Shown here piece by piece: positions 35,198 through 43,726 of a stretch of 64,000 bases of DNA. The notes beneath the pieces are model-generated. The model had not been told where the DNA came from, made no database searches, and was given only the letters and a program-made list of their open reading frames with translations. Made by a program: the position numbers and the translations under genes. Source of the DNA: Firmicutes bacterium UBA7510 (GTDB lineage Bacteria; Bacillota; Clostridia; Tissierellales; Sedimentibacteraceae); contig DLNM01000052.1 of NCBI GenBank assembly GCA_002479485.1, positions 119,878 through 183,877 on the forward strand, in the 5' to 3' direction. Position 1 is the first letter of the stretch, and each line of letters opens with the position of its first letter.

Positions 35198-36331
35198 ATG
35201 TCTGCAGAATACACTCATGAAGAATATGAACCTATTGCTGATTTAACAATTATAGGGATGAACGGTGTTGAGGAAATTACTCAAAAAATTGATAATTACT
35301 TACTTGACTGGCGTAAAGATGAATTGAAGGAAAAGGGGGTAAACACGTACAAATTAAATGCAAAATGTATTAGATTTGGAAATGGTGAAGCAAAGGGAGT
35401 TGTTTATGAATCTGTTAGAGGTCATGACGTATTTATAATTTGTGATATGTATAATTACGGTGTGACATATAAAATGTATGGAAAAGAAACATTGATGAGT
35501 CCAGATGATCACTTTCAAGATTTAAAAAGGACAATAGCTGCAATTGGCGGTAAAGCAAGAAGAATCACAGTTATTATGCCTATGCTATATCAAGGTAGAC
35601 AGGATGCAAGACAAATGAGAGAATCCTTAGACTGTGCTATTGCATTGCAGGAACTAGTGCATATGGGAGTTGAAAATATAATTTCCTTTGATGTACATGA
35701 ACCAAAGGTTCAAAATGCAATACCACTTAGTGGTTTTGAGAACTTCCATCCAACATATCAAATGATAAAATCATTTGTAAGAAATGAAAAAGATATAAAG
35801 ATAGATAAAGATAATTTAATGATAATTTCTCCTGATGCTGGTGGAATGAAAAGATGTATTTACTATTCAACTGTTATGGGGCTTGATCTTGGTATGTTCT
35901 ACAAAAGAAGAGATTATACTAATGTAGTAAATGGGAAAAATCCAGTACTAAGTCATCAATTTTTGGGAGCGGATCTTGCAGGTAAGGATGTTATATTAAT
36001 AGATGATATGATTGCATCTGGAGAAACTTTAATTGATTCTGCAACTAAATTAAGAGAAAAGGGAGCAAATAAGGTGTTTATATTTGCTGCATTTGGTTTA
36101 TTTAATGAAGGACTTTCTAGATTTGACAAAGCTTTTGAAGAGGGCTTAATTTCAAAAGTTTACACAACAAATTTAATATATAGAACACCAGAGCTAAAGG
36201 AACGTAAATGGTATCAAGAAGTGGATATGTCAAAATATATTGCAAGTATAATAGATGTATTGAATTCTGACAAGTCATTGAGTGAGCTTTTAGATCCGGT
36301 TCAAAAGATTAAAGTTTTACTTGATAAATAA
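35198..36331 (+). CDS. prs: Ribose-phosphate pyrophosphokinase (PRPP synthetase) homologue
   Basis: A 377-residue PRPP synthetase-type protein, longer than the roughly 315 residues of classical Prs. It keeps the PRPP-binding loop VILIDDMIASGET near residue 265, the flexible-loop region QGRQDARQMRESLDCAIALQEL (in place of RQDRK), and the metal histidine region FDVHEPKVQNAIP. The extra length is an N-terminal extension and a longer C-terminus. It supplies PRPP for nucleotide, His, Trp and NAD synthesis. GGAGG precedes the ATG. I take it as the divergent clostridial form. Confidence 0.88.
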   Translation: MSAEYTHEEYEPIADLTIIGMNGVEEITQKIDNYLLDWRKDELKEKGVNTYKLNAKCIRFGNGEAKGVVYESVRGHDVFIICDMYNYGVTYKMYGKETLMSPDDHFQDLKRTIAAIGGKARRITVIMPMLYQGRQDARQMRESLDCAIALQELVHMGVENIISFDVHEPKVQNAIPLSGFENFHPTYQMIKSFVRNEKDIKIDKDNLMIISPDAGGMKRCIYYSTVMGLDLGMFYKRRDYTNVVNGKNPVLSHQFLGADLAGKDVILIDDMIASGETLIDSATKLREKGANKVFIFAAFGLFNEGLSRFDKAFEEGLISKVYTTNLIYRTPELKERKWYQEVDMSKYIASIIDVLNSDKSLSELLDPVQKIKVLLDK

Positions 36332-36373
36332 CTATTAAAGAAATATGATCTTTTTTTGACAGTATAATAAATT

Positions 36374-36420
36374 AAACCTCTAAACATATTGGAAATATAA
36401 ATATATTTAGAGGTTTTTTT
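36374..36420 (+). terminator. Terminator after prs
   Basis: The stem AACCTCTAAA / TTTAGAGGTT is followed by a run of seven T. A second hairpin, CCACTTG-CCAT / ATGG-CAAGTGG, at about 36444-36470 lies behind the convergent aminotransferase gene and may terminate it. Confidence 0.88.
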
Positions 36421-36490
36421 ATTGTGTAAACAACAAGGTTCTAGTGCTCCACTTGCCATTTTTTGATGGCACAAGTGGGTCAGGTTCTTA

Positions 36491-37807
36491 TTATCTGGTT
36501 GCTTCGAATTCTTTTAAAAGTTTTACAAATAATTCAGGAACTTTTAACATGTTTTCTGGAGTTTCAACATATGAAATACGGAATTGAGTACTTCCTGGAT
36601 TGATTTCTCCTTTTGCAATATCATAGAAACCTTTCAAAGGAGCAACCAATAATGTAGTTTGAACTCCATTAATATCAACAGCGCCGTTTTCTGCACAATA
36701 TAGTACAAATTTAATTGAATCAAATCCAGGTTTAACAACATTTCTAACATCAATTACTGTATATATAGATGCATCAGGGCTTGATATAACTAATCCTGGC
36801 TCTAAATCCTTTAATCCCTTGCTTACCTTTTTAATTGTATCTCCGTAGTATTCACGAAGACTTTTGCACCAGTTTGCGATTTGTTCTTTGCTTTCGTGTG
36901 CTAAAGCACCAAATATATATTGTCCTATAGCATTTGCACATAGGTTTGCAGTATATTCAGCTGTACAACGGTTGCTGAATTCAGGGCTGTCAGTAATTAC
37001 AGCACCGATTCTTAATCCGCAAGCATTCCATACTTTAGAAGCTGTTTCAATGCTTATTCTTCTTCCTTCAATACCTGGTACATCTTTATCTGTGATACCC
37101 CAAATACTTACTAATTCACTACCTTCAACATAATATAATTCACGATAAGCTTCATCGCTTACCATCCATAAATTATATTTAACACATAATTTTGCAAGTG
37201 CTATAAGAGTTTCCTTGTCATATAATTGTCCTGTTGGGTTGTCGTATGGTATAACAAGAAGAGCACCAGGATTACTAATTTTTATAATTTCTTCGATTTT
37301 ATCAAGTTCAGGCAAACTAAATTTACCGTCTTCATTCATATGACGTTTTACTGTAACAGTCTTACGTCCAACTCTTTCAGCAAATGAAATATAGTTTGTA
37401 TAAGCTGGGTCTATCATCATAAGAGGTTTTTCATCTGTTCCTGCAGGACCACAAACACCCATTATTAACAATTCCATACCTGTTGACCCACCATCAGTTA
37501 CTGTTACATGTAATTTGCTTGTGTCAAATCCTTCGCATCTAAGAATGTTCTTAAATGCTTCCTGAGTTTCATCAAAACCACCTGTAGCTGTGTATCTAAT
37601 AACACCTTTGTTAAATGGACTTTCAGGTGCGTCTAAGTTGAACATTCTATTTATCATTGCAGGGTTTGTTGGTAATGATACATTACCTATACCTACGTTG
37701 ATAACAGCTTCAGGCTTAATTTTACGCTCCGCGTATTTCATTTGTGCCAATCTTACATCCGATGGCACTCTTGACTCAAAATGTGCTGACATAATTGGGT
37801 TACTCAT
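36491..37807 (-). CDS. PLP-dependent class I/II aminotransferase
   Basis: A 438-residue transaminase unlike the one at 32993-34237. The PLP lysine lies in ETASKVWNACGLRIGAV, the Asp in WMVSDEAYRELYY, and the substrate-binding Asn region is VIPYDNPTGQLYD; the C-terminal Arg is in STQFRISYVE. It belongs to fold type I and resembles LL-diaminopimelate or aspartate-type enzymes, but the substrate is not decided. CCTCC (complement GGAGG) at 37815-37819 fits the start. It is a single-gene unit with its own promoter. Confidence 0.88.
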   Translation of the reverse strand: MSNPIMSAHFESRVPSDVRLAQMKYAERKIKPEAVINVGIGNVSLPTNPAMINRMFNLDAPESPFNKGVIRYTATGGFDETQEAFKNILRCEGFDTSKLHVTVTDGGSTGMELLIMGVCGPAGTDEKPLMMIDPAYTNYISFAERVGRKTVTVKRHMNEDGKFSLPELDKIEEIIKISNPGALLVIPYDNPTGQLYDKETLIALAKLCVKYNLWMVSDEAYRELYYVEGSELVSIWGITDKDVPGIEGRRISIETASKVWNACGLRIGAVITDSPEFSNRCTAEYTANLCANAIGQYIFGALAHESKEQIANWCKSLREYYGDTIKKVSKGLKDLEPGLVISSPDASIYTVIDVRNVVKPGFDSIKFVLYCAENGAVDINGVQTTLLVAPLKGFYDIAKGEINPGSTQFRISYVETPENMLKVPELFVKLLKEFEATR

Positions 37808-37884
37808 AAAAAAACCTCCTAGGGATTTATATATAATTAGATTTTTAATAATAATATGTAAGTTATTTTATAACATACAAATAC

Positions 37885-37913
37885 ATTATATAAAAATAAA
37901 ACACATTTGTCCA
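37885..37913 (-). promoter_or_regulatory. Minus-strand promoter of the second aminotransferase gene
   Basis: On the minus strand TGGACA (37908-37913), a 17-base spacer and TATAAT (37885-37890). Confidence 0.72.
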
Positions 37914-37941
37914 TAACACAATTACAATAATTATATTAAAA

Positions 37942-38172
37942 ATGTATGTAGAAAGAAATAGAAGTAAATATGTATACAGGTGGTTTATTGAATATGATTT
38001 AAATCAGAAAGTTCCCCATTTTTCAACATTTAGAAAGAACTACACAAGAAGATTCAAAGAAACAGATGCGTTTGAAAGAATATACAAGCAGGAAACAGTA
38101 TTTTTATATATGAGGACATTTTTATACAAAAGTACATCCTGGCGATTATGCGTATATTCTTGGAAAAAGTAA
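37942..38172 (+). pseudogene. Remnant of an IS1182-type transposase (DUF772 region)
   Basis: A 76-codon frame whose middle, YVYRWFIEYDLNQKVPHFSTF followed by RKNYTRRFKETDAFERIY, matches the N-terminal DUF772 block of IS1182/IS5-like transposases (consensus-like W-F-x-x-Y-D-L, V-P-x-x-S-T-F, R-R-F-K). Everything before and after that block is missing; full transposases are over 400 residues. The tail after about residue 45 looks random. I see no ribosome site and no clear terminal inverted repeats. It is a decayed trace of a past insertion, not an active element. Confidence 0.78.
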
Positions 38173-38204
38173 AAATGCGGAGTGTAAAGTGAATTATTAA
38201 TAAT

Positions 38205-38244
38205 AAACGTCATATTGAAAGCAATTTTTCAATATGACGTTTTA
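38205..38244. terminator. Hairpin between transposase remnant and transglutaminase gene
   Basis: A perfect 16-bp stem AAACGTCATATTGAAA / TTTCAATATGACGTTT with a short loop. It lies just beyond the stop of the minus-strand transglutaminase-like gene; the T run is short in either direction. Confidence 0.7.
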
Positions 38245-38249
38245 ATTTA

Positions 38250-40658
38250 CTAAACATTATCATATATTTTCAATAACATATCAACTGTACCAACATTATA
38301 GTTCGCAAATGAGTAAAGTCCCTTCTTGTCCATTGTTGCTGTTATAAATGGTAAACGTAAATCACCTATATGCATGTCTTTTCTAAACTGTTTCCAGCTA
38401 TTGTTGAATTCTGAAATATTATATTTTGCTAGATTTTTATTTAATATTAATGAAAGTGTATCATTTTTTTCATTTGTGCTACCATATAATATAACTTCAA
38501 TATTTGAAATCAGAATTTTTTCTTCATTTTCTAAAATCTCATTTAAAAAATGCTCAGTTGGCTCTGAGTTGTTTTGTATATATGCTAATACTTTTTTTCC
38601 GTTCGTTGTGTGTATTATTTCATCTGGTACATCAATTTTCTTTAGCTTATCCTTTGTAAAAATAATAGGATCTTGTAAAGTGACATTGTTGTTAAAATAT
38701 ATTGTACCTATAAGTGAGCCATCTATTTGTCTTGTAGCTTGAGTTGTAGCGTATAATCCTTCTTCAACAGATATTTGAATAGGTAAGGTTATGCCTTTTT
38801 CAAAATTTAAATAATTAAAGTATCCATCTTTAATATGACATATAGTAAAATCAGATCCGTAGCTTAAATTTAATTTTGTATTTTTATCAATGCTCATAAT
38901 AGTTTCTTTAACAGTGCTTATGATAGCATTATCAATGTCAATGCTATTATTGACATTGTTTTCGTAAAAGTACATGAATTTTTCACCATTAAAGTATTCA
39001 GGCTGTCTAGTCGTAGGATTTAATCTAGCTGGAATACCTATAGCTCTAGATATTTGGACTAAATGTATAGGTAAACTAAAAGTTGTTATTAATTTATTTT
39101 TTATTACTCCCTTAATGTCAGGGACTAAACCATTATAAGTATACTTATCTACTATAGTCATTTCATTGTTAATAAGCTCTAATATATCCTCTATAGTTGT
39201 TTTGTTTTTAAAATATTCCTTTATATATTTCTTATATGGATATAAAGGCTCGTTTTCTACTCGTAAAGGAAGTAAGTATTTGTTAAAAACTTCAGTAGAA
39301 AATTTATCTTTATATTCATATGCAAGCACCATATCACATAAAGCTTCATATTTAATATCGCAAAAGTCCTTTTTAGTAAGTGACTCTAAAATTTCTACTT
39401 TATGTTCATCTAAAATAGAAGTATTATTTATAAACATTTCAATAACATCGCTATTTAGCTTTGCTAACTCTGTGTACTTGTTATTAGTACTTCTAGCTTG
39501 TATATGTGATTCTTCTCTTATATTTTGTAATAAAGCTAGCTTATCCATATGTATTTTAGAAGGTATAATATCATCACTTTGTATATCGCCCTCATAAGGA
39601 ATTAAATTAAAGTCTACAGATTTAATACATCTAGATATATCTAAATTTACTTGATTTGTTTTTTCAGAACATACCACCATATCATACTTTCCATTATAAT
39701 AAGTAAAAAATAATGAATTTCCCATACCTACTTCAAATTGGACAGTGCCATTACAGTCGCTAGTTTTTTCAAATATTAACTTAGGCATACAATAATTTAT
39801 TGCATAAAGCCCAACATTTGCGTATGGAATTTTTTTGCCGTTATTATAAACATTAACAGTAACTATTCTAGTTTTAACATAAATATTTGTAGAGGTAACT
39901 GTTGTAAAGATATTGTTTTGGTCATTATTTATTTGTCTATCACCTAATCCAAATACCCTATGTCTTGTTATTAATGCTCTTGAAGCTGCATTATTAAACC
40001 AACCTAAATTTAACCTTTCTTCAGGCTCACATGCTCCTAAAAACTCCCATCCTAAACCTGTGTACACTTCTACCCATGCATGATTATCGTCGCAATGTGA
40101 CCAATATGGGCTGTAGCATTGTCTTGATGGTATACCTATACTACGCAGGGCACTAACTAAAAGTACACTTTCCTCCCCGCATCTGCCTCTGCCTGATTTG
40201 ATAGTCGCTATAGCGTTTTGAGTACGATCATCTGCTTGAGCATATGTAGCCTTTGAATAGCACCAGTAATTTGCTGCTAATGCACTTTCACTAATATTTT
40301 CAGTATTTATTAACGTACTAAGCTCTCTATAAAATTGAATGTTATAAAGAGAAAAATCCTCGTCATTTACTCTATATGGAAGAATATAATCAAAAATAAT
40401 GTCTATTGGTATCTCCTTGCAGTAATTAATATTTGTAACAATTTTATAGACATGTATTACATGCTGTAAAATATCCGAAATGTCGACACTAATAACATCA
40501 GTTGCTGGCATCTGGGTTATAGCTTTCATAAAATATACTCTTAGTTCATTAGATAAGCTTTTACAAATGTTTAAAATTTCATTGCTTTTTGTTGGAAACA
40601 GAGTTATATATCTATTAAAATTTGTTTCTATATTTTCAATTAACTCCTTTGTTAACAT
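38250..40658 (-). CDS. Transglutaminase-like cysteine protease/hydrolase-type protein
   Basis: A protein of 802 residues without signal peptide. The transglutaminase core has Cys160 in SGRGRCGEESVLLVSAL and His193 in DNHAWVEVY. In the place of the usual third-residue Asp it reads GWEFLGACEPEERLNLGWF, a variant I have seen in bacterial transglutaminase-like proteins. A carboxypeptidase-regulatory-like beta region follows (about 270-360, VNVYNNGKKIPYANVGLY). Near residue 555 a second, degenerate core appears (TTFSLPIHLVQISRAIGIPARLNPTT) without Cys or His. GGAGG (complement 40666-40670) selects ATG 40658; a longer reading to 40745 has no ribosome site. Its function is unknown. Confidence 0.78.
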   Translation of the reverse strand: MLTKELIENIETNFNRYITLFPTKSNEILNICKSLSNELRVYFMKAITQMPATDVISVDISDILQHVIHVYKIVTNINYCKEIPIDIIFDYILPYRVNDEDFSLYNIQFYRELSTLINTENISESALAANYWCYSKATYAQADDRTQNAIATIKSGRGRCGEESVLLVSALRSIGIPSRQCYSPYWSHCDDNHAWVEVYTGLGWEFLGACEPEERLNLGWFNNAASRALITRHRVFGLGDRQINNDQNNIFTTVTSTNIYVKTRIVTVNVYNNGKKIPYANVGLYAINYCMPKLIFEKTSDCNGTVQFEVGMGNSLFFTYYNGKYDMVVCSEKTNQVNLDISRCIKSVDFNLIPYEGDIQSDDIIPSKIHMDKLALLQNIREESHIQARSTNNKYTELAKLNSDVIEMFINNTSILDEHKVEILESLTKKDFCDIKYEALCDMVLAYEYKDKFSTEVFNKYLLPLRVENEPLYPYKKYIKEYFKNKTTIEDILELINNEMTIVDKYTYNGLVPDIKGVIKNKLITTFSLPIHLVQISRAIGIPARLNPTTRQPEYFNGEKFMYFYENNVNNSIDIDNAIISTVKETIMSIDKNTKLNLSYGSDFTICHIKDGYFNYLNFEKGITLPIQISVEEGLYATTQATRQIDGSLIGTIYFNNNVTLQDPIIFTKDKLKKIDVPDEIIHTTNGKKVLAYIQNNSEPTEHFLNEILENEEKILISNIEVILYGSTNEKNDTLSLILNKNLAKYNISEFNNSWKQFRKDMHIGDLRLPFITATMDKKGLYSFANYNVGTVDMLLKIYDNV

Positions 40659-40811
40659 AAATATGCCTCCTAAGGTATGTAATATATAAAAATTATATAC
40701 CAATATATAAAAATTATATATTAGGGTTTTTATGTTGTCAATCATATACCGTTATGTTAAAATTATGAAAACAATATAAATGAATTGGTGATATCGTGAA
40801 AAGTGTGAAAA

Positions 40812-40862
40812 GCGTGAAAAAAGAACTTCACGCTGTGATGCCACGATTGGCATAATTGGAGG
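40812..40862 (+). repeat. Dispersed hairpin element, copy F
   Basis: Module 1: GCGTGAA / TTCACGC (40812-40833). Module 4: ATGCCA-cgat-TGGCAT (40838-40853), followed by AATTGGAGG, the ribosome site of cutC. Modules 2 and 3 are absent. Confidence 0.85.
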
Positions 40863-40867
40863 AATAA

Positions 40868-41605
40868 ATGAAAATAGAAGTTTGCTGTGGTTCATACGCG
40901 GATGCTTTAGAGGCATATAAGGGTGGAGCAAATCGTGTTGAATTATGCTCGGATTTGTTTTTTGGTGGCTTAACTCCATCTTTAGGGTCATTTTTATTAA
41001 CTAAAGAGAATACAAACCTCGACGTTGCAGTTATGATTCGTCCAAGAGAAGGTGGCTTTTGTTATACAGATGATGAATTTGAGCTAATGCTCAAAGATGG
41101 TGAAATTTTTATACAAAATGGTGCTGAGGCTTTAGTTTTTGGTTTTTTAAATAGTGACGGTTCTATAGACTTTAATAGAACTAAAAAAATGTGCGAGATG
41201 GTTAATAAAAGATGTGATACAGTGTTTCATAAGGCTTTTGATGTTTCAATAACACCTTTGTTAGAGGCTGTAAATAAGCTAAAGGAAATTGGAATTAGCA
41301 GAATTTTAACAGCAGGTAAAGAAAAAACAGCAATTGAAGGAGCCAAAAACATAAAAGAGATGATTGCACTTAAAGGTATTGAAATTTTACCAGCGGGTAA
41401 TATAAGAGCACATAATGTAGAGGAATTATGGCAAAAAACTGGCTGTGACTGGGTACATACATCAGCCTTTGAGAGTCTAATGGATGCTTCAGCTAATCAT
41501 GAAAGTATATTATTTACAGGTACAGATGCCCCTAAGCAGGGAGAGTATAAAAAAGCTAACAGTGCTATTATTAGAAATATAGTAGATATAGGGGGAAGGT
41601 TATAA
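40868..41605 (+). CDS. cutC: CutC family protein
   Basis: A 245-residue TIM-barrel protein of the CutC family (KIEVCCGSYADALEAYKGGANRVELCSDLFFGGLTPS is the diagnostic N-terminus; IRPREGGFCYTDDE and the HKAFD segment follow). CutC was first linked to copper tolerance, though its enzymatic role is unsettled. Here its stop overlaps the start of a ROK kinase, and nagA follows, so it belongs to a sugar or amino-sugar operon; a carbohydrate role is inferred from context. Confidence 0.93.
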   Translation: MKIEVCCGSYADALEAYKGGANRVELCSDLFFGGLTPSLGSFLLTKENTNLDVAVMIRPREGGFCYTDDEFELMLKDGEIFIQNGAEALVFGFLNSDGSIDFNRTKKMCEMVNKRCDTVFHKAFDVSITPLLEAVNKLKEIGISRILTAGKEKTAIEGAKNIKEMIALKGIEILPAGNIRAHNVEELWQKTGCDWVHTSAFESLMDASANHESILFTGTDAPKQGEYKKANSAIIRNIVDIGGRL

Positions 41606-42501
41606 TGAGAATATTAGCGTTTGACATTGGAGGAACACTAATAAAGAGCGCGATAGTGGATGAAGATAAAGGCTTATTTAATCTTGAAGAACACTCATAC
41701 CCTGAACCAGGAAGAGATGGTATTTTAAATATATTAGAAAATCGTATAGATTATTATAATTCAGAAATAGATGGTATAGGTATCAGTACGGCAGGGCTTG
41801 TAGATGAAGAAAAAGGAGTCATTATACTTTCCAGTAACGGAATTCCAAACTATACGGGTACTAAGCTTAAGGAAATGTATGAGCTTAAATATAATAAACC
41901 TGTATGGGTGCTTAATGATGTTAATGCAGCAGCACTTGGAGAAGCACATTTTGGCGCAGGAAAGGATTATAATGATTTTATTTGCTTAACATATGGTACA
42001 GGTGTCGGTGGTGCAATAGTAATAAATAAACAGGTATATGGCGGAAAAAATGGCTTTGCAGGTGAAATCGGTCATACAGTAACTCATCTTAATGGTAAAA
42101 AATGCGTATGTGGTTTGTATGGATGCTATAATGACTACGCTTCTACTAAAGCTCTAGTTGAAAATTGCAGTCAAGTTGACTTTAGTATTAAAAATGGTAA
42201 AGATGTGTTTAATGCATTTAGTAAAGGTGATTTAAAGATAAAAGAACAAATAGATATATGGATTGATGAAATTATATATGGGCTTGTAACAGTTGTACAT
42301 ATATTTAATCCACCAGCAATAATTCTTGGTGGTGGTATAATGAGACAAGAATACATAATAGATGAAATTAATAATAGACTGAAAAATTCAATATTATCTG
42401 GGTATAGGGATGTAGTTGTATTACCAGCAATGCTAGGGAACTCAGCTGGTCTTATGGGTGCTAGCTATAATACTTTACGGAGAAAGTGTGAAATAAAATA
42501 A
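41605..42501 (+). CDS. ROK family sugar kinase or repressor-type protein
   Basis: A 298-residue ROK protein. It starts RILAFDIGGTLIKSAIVD (phosphate-1 loop), has the catalytic-type LNDVNAAALGEAHFGAG, and the zinc motif CVCGLYGCYNDYAS. There is no N-terminal helix-turn-helix, so it is a kinase, not a NagC-type repressor. The substrate is probably a hexose or N-acetylated amino sugar given nagA downstream. Its start overlaps the cutC stop. Confidence 0.9.
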   Translation: MRILAFDIGGTLIKSAIVDEDKGLFNLEEHSYPEPGRDGILNILENRIDYYNSEIDGIGISTAGLVDEEKGVIILSSNGIPNYTGTKLKEMYELKYNKPVWVLNDVNAAALGEAHFGAGKDYNDFICLTYGTGVGGAIVINKQVYGGKNGFAGEIGHTVTHLNGKKCVCGLYGCYNDYASTKALVENCSQVDFSIKNGKDVFNAFSKGDLKIKEQIDIWIDEIIYGLVTVVHIFNPPAIILGGGIMRQEYIIDEINNRLKNSILSGYRDVVVLPAMLGNSAGLMGASYNTLRRKCEIK

Positions 42502-42576
42502 CATTTCACACTATGGAAAAATCAAAAAACGATTTTTCATTTTATTTTGTGATGCCACTGCGTGGCATAATGAAAG
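42486..42576 (+). repeat. Dispersed hairpin element, copy G
   Basis: Module 2-like: GTGTGAAA / TTTCACAC (42486-42511). Module 3: GAAAAATC / GATTTTTC around 42516-42538. Module 4: ATGCCAC-tgc-GTGGCAT (42552-42568) followed by AATGAAAGG, the nagA ribosome site. It begins inside the ROK gene's last codons. Confidence 0.87.
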
Positions 42577-42584
42577 GATAGAAA

Positions 42585-43694
42585 ATGATAATTAAGGGTT
42601 CAACAATTTTTTTAGATGATAGTTTTAGAAATATTGATTTACAAATTAATAATGGAAGATTTGTTAGTTTAGAAGAAAATGTTGAAGGCGAAAGTGAAAT
42701 TTGCTTAGAAAATTGTTTTCTATTGCCAGGTCTTATAGATATTCATACTCATGGTGCTATAGGTTTTGACTTTAGTGATGCAAGTAGTGATAATATGAAA
42801 AAAATGTCTGAATTTTATATAAAAAGCGGAACTACAAGTCTAATTCCAACCTTAGTTACTATTAGTGAAGATGAGTATGAAAAACAGATTCCTAAAATAA
42901 TTGAAAATATCAACGAAGATAGTCCTTATTTAGGAATTCATTTAGAAGGTCCCTTTATAAGTAAAGAGAAAAAGGGTGCACATAACGAGAAAAATATTAG
43001 AAATATAGATATAAATTTAGCAGAAAGACTTTATAATTTATCAAAAAATCATATAAGGCTTATGACTGTTGCTCCAGAATTAAAAGGCTTTAATGAGCTT
43101 GTCAATTTATCAAAGGATAAATTTTTAATTTCTATGGGACACACAAATTGCAATATTGATGAGGCGAAAAAAGCAATCAAAATGAATGTAAAAAATGTTA
43201 CCCATCTTTTTAATGCAATGAAAGCAATGCACCATAGGACACCATCTTTAATAGGTGCTGCATTAGAATACCCTTTATATAAGGAATTAATATGCGATGG
43301 TATACATGTTAGTGATTCCATATTAAAAGGTTTATTTCGTGGCTTTTCTGATGAAATTATCATGGTATCAGATTCTATATCAGCTTGTGGATTAGGGAAC
43401 GGAAAATATTCATTAGGCGGACTAGATGTTACAGTGGAAGATAAAAAAGCAACACTAAGTAATGGAACAATTGCTGGTTCAGTGAATACTTTATTTGATG
43501 GAATTAAACATCTAGTTAAAATAGGGGTAAAACTTGAGGATGCCATAAGAAGTGCAACCAGTATTCCTGCAAAAGCAATCAATATGGATAATGAAATAGG
43601 TAGTATAAAGGTTGGGCTAAAAGCAGATTTTATAATATGTGATAAGGATTTAAACATAATAAGTGTATATAAAAATGGTCAGAAATTCAAATAA
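42585..43694 (+). CDS. nagA: N-acetylglucosamine-6-phosphate deacetylase
   Basis: A 369-residue amidohydrolase that removes acetate from GlcNAc-6-phosphate. Metal-binding elements are DIHTHGAIGFDF, the Glu of GIHLEGPF, GHT in MGHTNCN, and HLFNAM; the catalytic Asp sits in MVSDSISACG. It completes a cutC-ROK-nagA group, consistent with amino-sugar catabolism. No nagB or transporter is adjacent. Confidence 0.95.
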   Translation: MIIKGSTIFLDDSFRNIDLQINNGRFVSLEENVEGESEICLENCFLLPGLIDIHTHGAIGFDFSDASSDNMKKMSEFYIKSGTTSLIPTLVTISEDEYEKQIPKIIENINEDSPYLGIHLEGPFISKEKKGAHNEKNIRNIDINLAERLYNLSKNHIRLMTVAPELKGFNELVNLSKDKFLISMGHTNCNIDEAKKAIKMNVKNVTHLFNAMKAMHHRTPSLIGAALEYPLYKELICDGIHVSDSILKGLFRGFSDEIIMVSDSISACGLGNGKYSLGGLDVTVEDKKATLSNGTIAGSVNTLFDGIKHLVKIGVKLEDAIRSATSIPAKAINMDNEIGSIKVGLKADFIICDKDLNIISVYKNGQKFK

Positions 43695-43726
43695 AAAAAC
43701 TTCCTATTTTTATAGGAAGTTTTTTT
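43694..43726. terminator. Bidirectional terminator after nagA
   Basis: The stem ACTTCCTAT / ATAGGAAGT is flanked by A and T runs. It separates nagA from the convergent CNNM/CorC-type gene. Confidence 0.9.

Noticed and set aside
36444..36470. The CCACTTG/CAAGTGG hairpin as another member of the dispersed repeat family
   Set aside because: Its GATGGCAC segment looks a little like module 4, but the stem sequence and context (after a gene, no ribosome site) differ; it is better read as a terminator-like hairpin.
40682..40721. Two tandem AT-rich repeats as a CRISPR-like or operator array
   Set aside because: Only two copies of an AT-rich unit with almost no spacer; chance duplication in AT-rich DNA is the simplest reading.
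43049..43657. A 202-codon open frame on the minus strand opposite nagA
   Set aside because: It is antisense to a well-identified gene, with no ribosome site and no recognisable domain.
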